The notes under the pieces: model-generated | What the model saw: only the letters and a program-made list of their open reading frames with translations | Databases searched by the model: none | Told to the model about the DNA's origin: nothing | DNA from: Prostheceraeus crozeri | Taxonomy: Eukaryota > Platyhelminthes > Polycladida > Euryleptidae | Assembly (NCBI GenBank): GCA_907163375.1 | Contig: CAJQUW010007256.1 | Coordinates: 239,378-303,377 of the forward strand | Reading direction: 5' to 3' | DNA: 64,000 bases | Shown: positions 11,795-23,639 of the stretch, piece after piece | Layout: each line of letters starts with the position of its first letter | How positions within the stretch are numbered: the stretch's first letter is position 1 | Position numbers and translations under genes: made by a program

Positions 11795-12957
11795 CAGTGG
11801 TCGGATCTAGAATTTTCAGAATTTTCGTGCCTCCTTTCGAAATTCGTGCCCAGTACCACCAGCTCAAAGAGCTTGCTGCTTCCTATATGTATGACTATGA
11901 ATCATATCAAACATAGATTGAATAATCTTCCTTTTGCTTTTCTAAGTCCGTAAATCCACAATACTGCATATGCGTGCAATAGGAACCAGTCAACTGAAAA
12001 TATATCGAAATGCCCAAAAATGCACTTTGTATTTGGGTACAAGTAGGGCCTAGTACATATATTACGTGGAGAAGTAAATAAAAATCATTAGGAGCAACAC
12101 CATCATCGTCACTGTCAAGGGTAACACTGAAATTTCTTTTCATAAACTTTCGAGATAGTCTGTCTAATTACTAACTTTTCTTATCCATTAGTTTCGACTT
12201 TTTATTCAGAAGAACCTTCAGATCCGCATTATTTTCGTTTCATCAGTTCTCTAATTTTCTATTCATTTTGTCATGCATCAACATGAAGTGTCTTCATGAC
12301 TGGACTTTTTGCCCTTTCCTCTGTCATTCCTGAATTAACTTGTTTTCTTTCTGTTGACAATTTTTTTCTTCTTCAAGCTTTGACTCTTCTATTGCTCTTT
12401 TAACGCAGGAGGCAAAAGCATCTGCAGACAGCTTTATAAGTCATCATTTATCATGAAGCTAGAGGCAGTATATTTCGTCCTGAGTGGTATGATTTGCTTA
12501 CAGAACGCACGAACAGTGTTTGGAAGCAAGGATTTTCTTTTCTTCGTGATCACATCTGATAGCTTGCTGAAGACTCTTTCAATTTCAGCATTCCCATGAG
12601 GTAGGATCTCAACAAGACGCGACAAAGTTGGATGCTTCTGAGCATTTTTCTCCAACTCAGAAGAATCGGTTTTGGTCTATTGAAGCATTTGTGTGCGTAG
12701 GTACTGTATGTTCAAGTAAACATACATATTTGAAAAATATTTGATTTTCAGAATCAGCAACGACGAAAGTTGTTTTGACACATACATGAATTAATGCATG
12801 AAACATGCAGCTATTATTATAGATCGTATTTGAAAATTCAAGCAATTCTCATAAAAAGATGGGCAAGAAATTCATGAGGTTCGATTTTTGTGACCAGTCC
12901 CGTTTTTCGTGTATTCGAGCCCGGTTTCGACAAATTAGTGCCCGAATCCGACCACTG
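11795..12957 (-). mobile_element. hAT transposon, copy 1 (decayed)
   Basis: The left end CAGTGGTCGGAT and right end ATCCGACCACTG are inverted repeats, and both carry GGGCACGAAT-like subterminal words. The same ends bound 36968-39265. It contains a hAT dimerisation-domain relic on the minus strand. No 8-bp flanking duplication was found. It lies in ZFA intron 2, in the same orientation as the gene. Confidence 0.75.
12060..12655 (-). pseudogene. hAT transposase C-terminal relic
   Basis: At 12434-12655 the minus strand encodes LPHGNAEIERVFSKLSDVI followed by KKRKSLLP, which matches the C-terminal dimerisation region of hAT transposases (N-A-x-x-E-R-x-F-S). Downstream, after frame breaks, MKRNFSVTLDSDDDGVAPN corresponds to MKRRICVYLDIDDDDAVPN in the second copy at 38930-38990, so the tail is family-specific. 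Frameshifts and the missing catalytic region make it inactive. Confidence 0.7.
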
Positions 12958-14095
12958 AATACGTTCTTGATAATCTAAATTATCAATTCAACATACAAGT
13001 ACATCATTGTCCCTGGTGTCCCTTTCAGACAATATAGAATAAAGCGGTTCCTACGCCAAAATAGTTCTGAAATTCAGTTTTAATAAAACTGTGACAGGGA
13101 ATGTCACTGCATGTGCTTACTTCCAAACTGTCTGAGGCTACCGAGTTTTCAGATAAACTTTTAGCAGAAACCTTGGCATTCGATGTCTCTGAAAGCATCA
13201 ATTTCATCCACTTCAGATGAATTACAAACATCGAACGTGTTGAAAATGCAGGCAAAATTACGATTCCTGGTGACTTTTGCGGTTCGCTCGACACCCTGAT
13301 TGAGGTCATTATGGCTCAGCTCTTTAGTTACAGATTGGATATACATGTACTTTTAAGTCACATTTCAAACCATATATTAAAAAAAAACGCTAATTTTGTT
13401 GATCTGGTAAGTATTTTTGCGAAGCATAGCTCGATTAATTTCTTTCAAAATTGATTTGAAAACATTTGAATATATTTAGATCTTTTTTCGATTATTTCTC
13501 ATTTTTGACCACCTGTGGAGTAGTTACCGGTACCTCCTCAGTGCAATTTCTGAAGACTACAGATGTTTATTTCTAAGTAATTTGCAATGCACCATCTTGA
13601 AACAAGATTACACAAAAATGCTAGCACGCTTTAGCTAAGTAATTTGTCTCTTCTTATCATCTGAAGACACTGACCTCGTTGCGCACTAAAATGACCATCA
13701 ACAGCGCGTTGTCGAATTTCTATGGTAAAACCTATCCTCGGACTTTCAGCGGTCAAATCTCAAGTACATTAAGTGCGAAATTATTTTTTTTATCAAGGAA
13801 AATTTCCTTTTTCTTTTACAATTAAAAAATTTGATCTAGGGCAACGGTAGTATTAAAAGAAAGCGTAAAAGAAGCGACGTAAGAGAACTTATATTCGTTC
13901 AGTGCTTCCTTTCATAGAAATCCGGACCAGTGCATTCGAACGAATGACAGCAAGTAATTTTTCTCATCTTCGGTGAACGATGTACAATTTTGATGCAATA
14001 ATTCGATAAATTCGTTTAATTAAATTTCAATGCACTGACCCCTTCCGCATTTGTAAACACATTAACATAATATGGGATTTTTCCGGATAAAACAC
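12958..14095. other. Intronic sequence of ZFA, no gene assigned
   Basis: Part of ZFA intron 2. A 94-codon minus-strand frame at 13025-13309 has a segment (HSFIKTEFQNYFG) resembling NSFIKTNFQDHFG encoded on the other strand at 18890-18950. This hints at a small dispersed repeat, but neither can be assigned. Confidence 0.35.
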
Positions 14096-14235
14096 CAACT
14101 GTGGTCAAATCTTTTATTTGCAGACGTTTCGGTGGCAGACTGCACACCTTGTTCACTGCGATAAGCCGATGAACCTCCGTGTGAGTTATTTTGATACGTG
14201 GATCAGTGCAATCTAATTTGTCGCAGCATCTGAAT
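14096..14235 (-). CDS. ZFA middle coding exon (Cys-rich module)
   Basis: Exon of 140 nt. The acceptor TTTATTCAAG leads to one base that completes the AG left by exon 1 (AGA, Arg). The donor is GTTG/GTGTTT and leaves one G, which with AT of the last exon gives GAT (Asp). The frame is open and encodes FRCCDKLDC, a spacer and PPKRLQIKDLTTV. ZFB has the equivalent YFKCNQSTC ... IPKRWLHRMV with the same phases and the same Val-then-Asp junction. Both spacings include C-x4-C, suggesting metal binding. The donor is not a strong consensus; identification rests on phase, position and paralogy. Confidence 0.6.
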
Positions 14236-14834
14236 CTTGAATAAACAAAGGATGTGAAGAAGTTGTCATCCAGCATCGAATTCAAGCCTCTGAAAGCTGC
14301 ATGATGAATGCTTTGCAACAGAAAAAGGCTGTTTATACAAAAAAACGAATGGACACAAATAGCCATCTTCTATTGACGGAAATATGATTAGAAATCTAGA
14401 TAGAAATTACCCAGGTGAGTCTTGAAAAGTTTCATGGCTCAAATAAACTTAATTGGGAAAATTAGTTTTGAATAGATTAGAACTAGGAAGATTCGTGAAG
14501 CAGCAAGTCATGAATCTTCGTTTTTCAATTGAACCACGTTAAAATGTTGTTGAACAACCACTGACATACATCGAAGATCTTTCTGCTGAAATTTATTTTG
14601 TCTAACTTTCTGTCGATATGACGGCCTATTCACTGGAAAAAAGATCATATAGAAAAACGAAAGGCCAAAGACAGCATCAACAACTCGCAGTCTTCAACTG
14701 TATAATTCAGAGGTGTTGATGATGCTACACTTTGCCTCTCAAAAAAGGCTACAATACTGAAAAAAATTTTCACCCTTAGCACAGCCATGAGCCATGAACG
14801 AAACTAGGGATTATTCAAGAACAAAGTAACAAAT

Positions 14835-16230
14835 TGTATTATTTTAAATAAATAAAAGGAAAAAAACAGATCTTCTGATGTGATTAAGCTGTCCCCATCA
14901 GAAACCTATTCGCGCGCCTCTTGAAAGTATCAAGATTGTATTGGTCAGGGAAAGTGGTCTGGAGAAGCTGATTCCAAAGCTTTGCCGTTCCAACAAAAAG
15001 CTTTTCGAGCGACTCACAGTACGTGCGCGTTCTAAGCTCACATTATAGCATGTGAGTGCATTAGCTCTGTGTGTGCTTCTGGAGAAGATCTTAGGTTTGG
15101 GTACGCACTCATTTACAGCAGAGCTGCTTCTACCGAAATAGCATGTGTAGAGGAGACTGAGTGAAGCAACATCCCGTTTGACGGAGAGTTTCTGCAACTT
15201 GCGGGCGAGTTTTCACTCACAAGATTTTTGACACGTTTCTCAACCCGTTCAAGGAGGTCAAGATGCGTTTGTGGGGTGCCGGCCCACAGATGACAACAAT
15301 ACTTCATCATAGGACGAATAGTGGACTTGTGAAGGTAGCAGACAGTCTGCGGAGAAAGATAGCTGCTGGCACGGTAGAGACTACCAATGTGTTGAGCTGC
15401 CTGCTTGCTAATGGATTGGATGTACTGTTTCCATGACAAGTCTTTCGTAACCGCCAATACAAGGAAGGAGATGGAATCTTGTTCCCTGATCCTATTATCT
15501 GACATCTTAATGCTATGATCATCATCATCTCCTTTAAGTCGTGAGTGAAGAATACTCTTTAACTTTACTTTAAGTTACTTACTTAAACTTTAACTTTACT
15601 TTTACTCTTTACTTCAAGTTTTTGAAGGATTGAAGGAAACAAGTCATTTGGCACCCCATTCTGAGACCATGCGTAAGTCTTCATTAAGAACGTCGCATAA
15701 CTGCCGACGTTGCTGGGTGTTCTTAGCGAGTCGCTCATTGGAGTTGAAGAGTGCTGTGTCATCTGCATATATCACCAATTTACTCACTAGGCAGTCTGGG
15801 AGGTCGTTGATGAACAGCAGAAAAAGAGTGGGTCCCAAAATTGACCCTTGAGGAACTCCTGCATTGACAACCTTGGTGGAAGACTTTTGGCCATCTAAGA
15901 CGACAGATATCTACCAGTCACTAAGGAAAGAAGCAGAAATTTTGAGGAGTTGATCAGCAACTCCATAGGACTTAAGCTTCCTAAGGAGTCCATGATGCCA
16001 GACTTCATCAAATGCCTTGGAAATATCCACGGCAACTGATCTCGTCTCATCTTGTCTGTTAAGGACACGACTCACATGTTCAGTGACATATGAAAGAAGA
16101 TCTGCAGTTGATCGAGAGTGCCTGAAGCCTGTTGCATATATTTTGTAGTGAATCGCGAATGAACGCGATTTTCTTAAAACATGAGTGATGAGCGAAGCAT
16201 CGAAGTTTGTTCCGTTCGAATGCACTGATT
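14835..16230 (-). mobile_element. 5'-truncated LINE with reverse transcriptase relic
   Basis: The minus strand encodes a non-LTR reverse transcriptase in broken frames. Near 16140-15920 it reads GFRHSRSTADLLSYVTEHVS and DISKAFDEVWHHGLL; near 15870-15760 it reads GVPQGSILGP, FINDLP and the active-site YADDTALF. The C-terminal region continues at 15505-14898 (HKSTIRPMMKYCCHLWAG, then the NALTCYNV tail). Stops, frameshifts and a low-complexity block at 15541-15620 show it is dead. It resembles CR1/L2/Jockey-type LINEs; the clade is not resolved. It sits in ZFA intron 1. Confidence 0.8.
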
Positions 16231-16691
16231 CGGGCCCTTTGACTGTTACACCGAAAGTTCAATGATCAAATGCAAATTCATTCAACTTACTGAGGTGTGA
16301 CCGCCTCATGTACTTTTTGTAGAACTCATCGTGATTCGGAGTACCCATTTGTTTGAAGAACATTGTAGTTGGTATGTCTACGGGTCTTTCTGCCAAATGC
16401 CCGAGTATAGTGTTCTTGCAAGTTGGTTGAGTGCATTTGAAATATATTCTGAAAATGCGAAAAATTATAGAACAATAAAATCCAAGTTTATGTGTAGCAA
16501 GAGTCTATGTTGAGATAAAGAGAAAATAGAGTAATAACACGGTATCTTCTATAATATACTGAAATATTAATTTATGCTACGCTTCGCACAGCCGGTTGGT
16601 CACGTAAGCATCATGCATGGAGAGACACAGGCACGCAAGAAGCAATTCACCGGATGATCACTTCAGACTATTTTTCAACAAAAGTTGACCC

Positions 16692-17575
16692 CATAGAGTA
16701 GGGATATAGGTAGAGTGTCGACTCAAAAAAAAGTATCTGTATACAGTGAAAATTTTTATATGAAAAGATTCAGTTTTTTGCGGAGATTACGTTCCCGGGG
16801 TCCAAAAAAATTATTTGAGCAGTTTCAAAAAAGTCAAAATTTTGCCAATTTTTATACTATCGAGATGACGTACATAAGTAGTATGAAACAAGTTGAATAT
16901 CAAAAGAAATGAATCATAGAATCATGAATCCCTAATCTATGGAATGAATATTTGCTAATAAGAATCCTAACTAAGCGGAAATTAAGCTTATTATCAAGGG
17001 AATTTCATGATCCGTATTATAATGGAAGTCCTCATGAAAAAGTTGAGATATTATTCGTGCTTTCTTGGATGAAATTTCAAGTTTCAATTCAATTTTCACC
17101 GGCATGAATTTATGATTCACTAAATTAATGCTTCACTTCTTGAATCTGAATGGTAATGTGGACCCATTTACATCTATCAAAGTTGATTAGAATCATTGTC
17201 TTTGATTCTGTTATTTTACTCTAGTTGCAGGTTGCTTATGATATGATCACGTTTAAGAAGATTCCATGAAAGATTCTCTTAAGGTTGAGCATGAAAGCAA
17301 TAGTAGATCATTGAGTTGCTAATTTAGCAAACATTACCTCTCCAAGTCTGTCATGACAATGAGAATCTGTAAAATACCATCATTCTTCCTGCATTGCAAT
17401 CATGATCATTCAATTCCGTGGCAATTTCTTCAAAACTGCATTAATGTGCATATCTCACATTTGTTAACAATTACCAACTATACCCCCTCGAGTTCATTTA
17501 ATAGAATCGAAAGTGTATACACAGAGGATTTGATAAATGCTGATTTACCACTCTACCTAATATACTTACTCAATG
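16692..17575 (-). mobile_element. hAT-like MITE, family M1, copy D
   Basis: Ends CATAGAGTAGGGATATAGG and CTAATATACTTACTCAATG, flanked by a perfect 8-bp target duplication GTTGACCC (16684-16691 and 17576-17583). The interior matches copies B, C and E in reverse orientation. It is 884 bp long with no transposase. Confidence 0.88.
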
Positions 17576-17583
17576 GTTGACCC

Positions 17584-19380
17584 ATAACTTTATGGTTTTT
17601 CGATTTCAAAACATCGATTTTCAATTGTCTCATTTCGTCTGATCTATCTTCAAGCTTCATAAAATGCTGGTAATTGTCAAATTTAATATTTCGCAACTCT
17701 TATTCGCAAAATGCGATAATTTCTTTTAGCTCCATCACTACATATTCTTGTTTTTTCTTTAATCGCTTGTTTTTAGCAGGCATGTTTCAAGTTTGATGGC
17801 CGAGAAGACATGGAAACAAGAAATAAAATTGATGCAACAACAAGATGTAACAAGAGTTGAACACATGAAAACTAGAACAACTGCAATGTTCATGCAATGC
17901 CTATGTGTAGACATCAAAATAGACATTTCAAAATATCTGGAGCTGCAATCTAGGATTGAACATCATGACACAAGAGAAGCATTGAACTGAACATAAGGAG
18001 AAAAATAATGATACTATAATCATAATAAACAATGTTCATTATCGGTTGGGGATTCTAAACAGAACGAAATTGCTAATAGAGGTAGCCTATGCAATGTATG
18101 TGAAATGTTTGGGCACTGGGCAGTCATGTGAAATAATTTAATAGCTGTATAAAGCTAAATGACAACATCAAAAAAGAATGGTCCCAAAGGTGAAAAAGTG
18201 ATTAAACAAAAACTTTCGGGGCCGATCCCTAAGTAGAGACCTGATTGGTCACCTTGAATACTCCAGTGCACAATCAAAAGCCTACAACTGAAGTCTATTT
18301 GAATTGAAATCATCCTTGTTAACTTGGTTGTCACTAACTGTTAACAAAGTCATAAACTTTTAGAAGTTCTTGAAGGTTCACCACGTTCATTATTGAAAAG
18401 ACGGGAGAAATCACATCAGAATGAACCCTTCAAGAACTGTACGCAAAACAGCACATTATATTCATGATCAATTAAAGGAAAATAGAAAATAAGAAAATAG
18501 AATACGGTATTCAAAAACACAAGTCTGTCCATCTCGAGCACTTAAAACTAATTTCAAAATTCTAACATTCAAAATGATTAGTCTGATATAATTTTGATCA
18601 CAATAGCAGTAGGAAGGACTTATTCTATTGCAAACATTGTACAGTACATACAATGGTAAATGCACAATTGCAGTTCCAGAAACATTCTCGATCAGACTAG
18701 CGGATAGACGGTTAGATCATGTTTCCCCATACATATATTGTGCTGATGATCGCTGCATCTGACAGAGAGCCTATCAATATACTTGCATTCTTCTGAAGTA
18801 GAATTTCTTAATTAATTTTCTTCGATAAAAACTCGGCTTTAATGTCATCTACATCATTTACATTTCTAATTAATGGCGCTTTTAGTGGCTTATCCTGGAA
18901 CAGTTTCATTAAGACTAACTTTCAGGACCATTTTGGAAAAATAATATTCTTTCCAGGAAGTTTTGGCACCGAGTGGTTTCCGCATCACATATTTTGTTGC
19001 TGTAACGATTTTCATCAAGTTTTCGGAGACTATGCTTGGTTTACTAACAAGGTAGCTATTTACATGTATCTCGCTATCAGTTTCCTAATACTCGTATTTT
19101 GGCGTCTTCATCGTTGATGAGAAGAAATCTAACCTTAGGTGAAAGGAAATCCAAAATCAGGCTCTTGTGAACATTTGCCTGAAGATCGCTTCCTGCACTG
19201 ACTGAAAGGCCTCACCAATAAAATAATTTTCATCAATAATTTTCGTTTTTGGCTTCCCTCTAATCAAATGATGTTTGCTTGATCTTTTTTTCTGTGAAAA
19301 GAGAGCCTCATCAGAAAAACTAATCAATAATGAAGCAAGCGACAGGAAATAAAGGTCTTCATCCAAAAATCAATGGTTAC
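17584..19380. other. Intronic sequence of ZFA, no gene assigned
   Basis: Part of ZFA intron 1. A plus-strand frame at 18842-19117 is open for 91 codons with a hydrophobic tail, but has no paired splice sites or known motif. A minus-strand segment at 19216-19283 has splice-like borders in fitting phase but lacks the conserved cysteines, so it was not used as an exon. Confidence 0.35.
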
Positions 19381-19574
19381 CTGAATAATGCTCCAACCCG
19401 CTTTCTAGAAGAATACTTCTTGAAATGCTGATTATTTAAGGCTAATGAACAGGTTATTCCCATTTCGCGCAACCTTCCACGAATTACATCAACATGACCG
19501 TCTCTGTCACGGATTTGTTTGTAAAATTCCGGTGTTATGTCCATACACAATTCTTCCATTGCTACGGACTGCAT
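19381..19574 (-). CDS. ZFA first coding exon (conserved N-terminal module)
   Basis: Exon bounded by the acceptor TTTATCTTTCAG (ending at 19575) and a GTAACC donor (19380-19375). It encodes MQSVAMEEL..., with the likely conserved start at the second Met (19559), because the paralogous exon at 34726 also begins MEE. The 60 residues from MEE align with ZFB without gaps, about 23 identical, including H(V/I)(D/N)xIR, G(I/V)TC(S/T)L and a shared end GAL(F/L)R. The last codon is split after two bases in both genes. No known domain was recognised. An upstream 5' UTR exon is implied by the acceptor. Confidence 0.7.
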
Positions 19575-19789
19575 CTGAAAGATAAAGCAATGACTAAACT
19601 ATAGCAAGAATCACGCAGTTAAAAGTCCAAATGTTAAATGTCACGAAATCAATAAAATATGCATGTTGATTGACGCAATCAGCTAAGGGAGGAGGTAATT
19701 TCTCAGACAAAGCAAAACATAATCTGCTTTATGTGTAACCCTTAGGTTATAAAAGAATACATGTAGGCCTACATGATTTTCAGGGAAGT

Positions 19790-20370
19790 GAACGTTTCTT
19801 GAGCATGAATTTCCGAACCACCGGACTCTTCTCTGCCTGATCTTCTCAGCTAGGTCCACTGTACGACACTTCTGTGCTACCTCAACGTTTGTCTCTGCAT
19901 CCTGTCATCTTACTCCTGCGATAGCTCTCAGCATTCTTCTGTTGCAGCTTCGTAGAATATTCACCATCCTGTCCGTTAGTGGCCATTTCTGCGAACCAAA
20001 CAACAAAGCCGATCTAACGCATGCCTCATACACTTTCACCATAATGGCTAATCAATACACTTATTTACCAACAAACTGGAGATCTCCCTCCATTTATTCT
20101 GTTGCCACTCTCGCCCTCACCGTCCTTTCCACTCCCGTTTCACAGTCCAACGCATCACCCAAACAACAACACTGACCTACATCTTGCAAATCGGCTCCAC
20201 CGATTTCCAGTCCACTGCTATCATTACCATTTGCTTGCTCACTTCCTCTCGCACATCTGGGGAACACGAAACTGTCCAGCTCCGTCATTCCTCTGATTTC
20301 TGAACATCGGAAATGACAGCAATTATTGCACTGTGTGCACAACACGCAGCTTGACCACACACCTCTCCCA
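19790..20370 (-). pseudogene. LINE reverse transcriptase C-terminal relic
   Basis: The minus strand carries, in broken frames, CVLCTQCNNCCHFRCSEI (a Cys/His zinc-like segment), then CCCLGDALDCETGVER..RARV and a later segment resembling SALLFGSETWPLTDRM and CNRRMLRAIAGVRW. This order matches the C-terminal part of a LINE polyprotein family common in aquatic invertebrates (the Y-L-G-D-x-I region). Stops and frameshifts are frequent. It lies upstream of ZFA exon 1. Confidence 0.6.
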
Positions 20371-22150
20371 CAGCACCCATATGTTCATCTTTCGACTCGA
20401 ATCACTTCTTTGCTTCTTTTCCTGTAATCAAAATTTCCTTAAAGATCAATTTCCAATAATTTATTTCGTAAGAGTTAATCATATTTGAAAGCAGTTCGAA
20501 ATGTGAATCGTATCTTATGTCAAAAGCAACGATGCAATGAAGCACATAAAAATACATGTTATTATATGCATGTCTAACAAGGCAACTCTTCGTAAAGTTG
20601 AGCAACAGAACCAATTTCTAAACAACAACTCGTTCTTTAGAAAGCAAGAATCGATAACACTAAAAGTTGCATTATTAATGTCATTTCTGCAGATCAGTTA
20701 AATCCATTTCGCTTTCTGAAAGTTAGAATTAAAGAAGAGTATGGGGAAAGAGACTTTCTAGTTCAGGGATCTGTCATAAGACCTAATGCCTTCTCCATGA
20801 TATTCAAAGCTGGGCAAAACTTAAGTCGAGAAGCAAAGAGTATTCTCCATCAAATACGCTCACCAATGGTGATCAATAGAATATTTTACACTGCATCAAG
20901 GAATGGCTGCTACAGCAGCCATGAGTCCGAGAAAATTGTAGCAGTGTGAAAAAAGATTGATTATCAAAATGATCAAAATTGATTAAAAAGCCAGAGACTG
21001 AAATTTTTTGCTATTATAATTTTGATATTTTGTGGAAAAAACTATATCACAAAGACAATGATATATGAACCAATGACACGTTTTCCATCGACTCCTATCA
21101 CCAGAAAACCATCATTGAAAGAACCTCAGGCCAAAGCAAAGCTGCATCGACTTCAGAGATGCATGAAAGATTTTAGAAAGAGCCATATCAGTCTGATATT
21201 TCGTAATAAATCTTATTATCATTATAAGAGATAATCCAATACATAAGACTGAAACCAGGAAAGCTATCGAGTCATCATCATCAGAAAAAAAACACCATGA
21301 GCGAATGATCTAAGAGCACAAAACTGCTTGCTTCAAATGTCAAAGCATCTATCTAACAACTAACCAATTGTATTGTAGGCTTGTTACGGAATACTGTGTT
21401 TTTCAATATCTCGATAAAATCATCTTGATACGTCATGCATTCACAAAATATGGCGCCCTGGCTGAAACTTGTGCAACATAAGCTAGGCCTACTTAAAAAG
21501 ATAATGGTGCTGAAGTCTTCAATCAGAAGACTTCATTGCCCGGGAGCAAGATGACGACGACAGCTTCAATTCCTTTTGAGACTATGATACAAAAATTAAT
21601 GGAATTTATTTTCAAATCCGAAGAATTTCGGCATGCAAAGCAGCCTCTGAGACAATAGCATAAAGACAGTTATACATACGACTTCCTTTTAACTATCTGA
21701 GAGAATTATGGGAAATAAGCTGCAGACCAACAAAGAATAAGAAGCACCAACAAAGTCATCTGATAAATTTCGGACAAATTCGAAGATGCTATCGGAAAGA
21801 CGAAGCCGTCCGGAAAGTTTTTGGTAGCTACATTAAGTTCTACGTCAAATAAAGGCAGCGAAAAACCATTCATTTTTCTTTCACAAAGACAACAGAAAGA
21901 ACAGTTCATAAGAACCAGACGAAATTATCGAAAATGCATCAGACTTGTTCACAATTTAACTATGAATCATACATGCTTAGAAAACAACAATTTGACTGAA
22001 CAAACAAAAATTAGATGATCCTATATAAACAAGAAATAGTTATCAAAAATGACGAAACAACGAAACCTTTCAGAACTAAATCTCTTACAAACGTAATCGA
22101 CAGCAACTAAGAAAATTGATTATCAAAATGAGAGGAACAAATGTAGCCCA
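20371..22150. other. No gene seen
   Basis: Between the paired genes. Open frames are under 75 codons with no recognisable motif. It contains the palindromic word TAGGCCTA at 21484. Confidence 0.4.
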
Positions 22151-22171
22151 ATCATCCATACAGGGATGTGA

Positions 22172-23470
22172 TTGCTAGCAGAAGGACCCGGCCGGAAAAA
22201 TTCAGAAGGGGCGCCAGAAGATCCTAAGGGGGCGCTGCTGAAAGCTAAAGAGAAGCATCATAAAAAGAATAACAAGATATCAAAATTGGTCGGCTGTTTG
22301 AATCCTGGATTATTGCATGGACTACCGAAAACCCATGAAGATCAGACTAATCCATCTTTGAGTAAATAAGGGACATGTTGTTCCATTAGTTGTCTCGGAG
22401 GACATCCCAAGGGTAGATGTACACAAGCAAAGCAAAAAAAAAGAAAAGAGAAAAGAAACTTTTCTTTTTGCTTTGGGTTACATCTACCCTTGGGATGTCC
22501 TCCGAGACAACTAATCCACCTTTGATACCTCGGTGACATGAACTCGGCCAATTTCTAGATTTTCTTATCAAACTTTACTGCAACTTCATCACCACGCCTT
22601 CGTTTGATTTTGTTCTCGAGCTACAGCACATAAGAATTTGAATGAGTTTATCATGGCATCAATTGACGTTGAAAATTTATTTATGTCCTGGTTAGAGAGA
22701 CAACTGATACAATCCCAGAAAGCGTGTACAGTCATCCAAACATACCTCCACCAATTATACCACAAGATGTCTGAAATGACTGTTACTCATTTGCACAACT
22801 CAAAACATCATCTATTAGGAAAGATAATATCTACAAGCAAATTGATGGATTATCGATAGCTTCGACCGTTAGGACCAACCTATGCAAACTATTTAATGGC
22901 AGAAATCGATGTGTGCTTGAAAACTTCCAAGTAGCACTTCATCACTTCCTCGTACTGGCTAGATAAGTCGACGATGCCTTCATAATAGTAAATGATGGGA
23001 ATCAGCTTCAGTTCAGAAAATGATTGAAGAATTAAAAGCGGAGTCAGTTCTCGATTTCACTTTCGAGAGTGAAATTTATCAATCAACCAGCTTCATAGAT
23101 GTCAAGCTGACAGGAGGAAACACTCAGAGTTTCAAATTTCATCGAAAATTGAGTGCGTCAAAACTCGTGTTTAGATTTCAAGATTCACGACGAAAAGTTA
23201 TAAATTATCAGAATCAACATATAAATTTGTGATCGCTGAGATAAAGGTAAACATGAAAACAATGGATCTTGACAATGATGGTGTGCTTAAAAACACACCA
23301 TGAAAAATATAAATGCGTTGAAAGATATGAAGAACATGGTCCATTTTATAGAAAGATGTTCGGTACAAATTGCCGAGGCCATCTGCATCAAGAAAGAAAA
23401 TCCTACACTCAGAAGACACAACGGACTTGCAAACCACTTGACTGTATTGTAATGCTTTCTGCTTCTGATT
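22172..23470 (+). pseudogene. Penelope-like element reverse transcriptase, decayed
   Basis: Plus-strand pieces in shifting frames follow the order of a PLE protein. PGLLHGLPKTHED (22290-22350) is the N-terminal RT block. MASIDVENLF (22650) is the D-x-x-x-L-F block. GPTYANYLMAEI (22870) and VDDAFII (22970) are the G-P-x-x-A-N and Y-V-D-D active-site regions. FIDVKLTGG...FHRK (23090) is the L-D-V...Y-R-K block. IAEAICIKKENPTL (23370) resembles the GIY-YIG endonuclease tail. A 131-bp foldback interrupts the frame at 22385. Immediately downstream (23575-23632) is GATAAAGG...GGTCCGAAACGTT, typical of PLE junctions. Confidence 0.65.
22385..22515. repeat. Perfect foldback inserted in the PLE relic
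   Basis: 37-bp arms read ATTAGTTGTCTCGGAGGACA ... GGGTAGATGTA and the exact reverse complement, around a purine-rich loop with its own AAAGCAAA/TTTGCTTT pairing. The sequence ACTAATCCATCTTTGA lies to the left and ACTAATCCACCTTTGA to the right, which looks like a target duplication. The identical arms suggest a young insertion. Confidence 0.8.
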
Positions 23471-23639
23471 GCTAGCCAACTTCTATGGTTTCTCTGCTTT
23501 AATTACATGCATTTGTATATAATTTAAGATGCCTGAGGATGAATTTTCAGACCTGACAACTTCATTACATACCGGTAGCTTGATAAAGGAACGTTATAGG
23601 TCGATAAAGGAAGTTAGGTCCGAAACGTTACAAAACAAA

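Noticed and set aside
18842..19117. 91-codon frame with a hydrophobic C-terminus, partly similar to a minus-strand frame at 13025.
   Set aside because: The similarity is about 40 bp and includes a splice-like TTTCAG on both. No gene structure could be built.
19157..19366. Candidate ZFA middle exon close to exon 1 (splice-like borders at 19216-19283 in matching phase).
   Set aside because: It lacks the C-x4-C and PKR residues of the ZFB middle exon. The segment at 14096-14235 has these, plus the same phase and Val-Asp junction.
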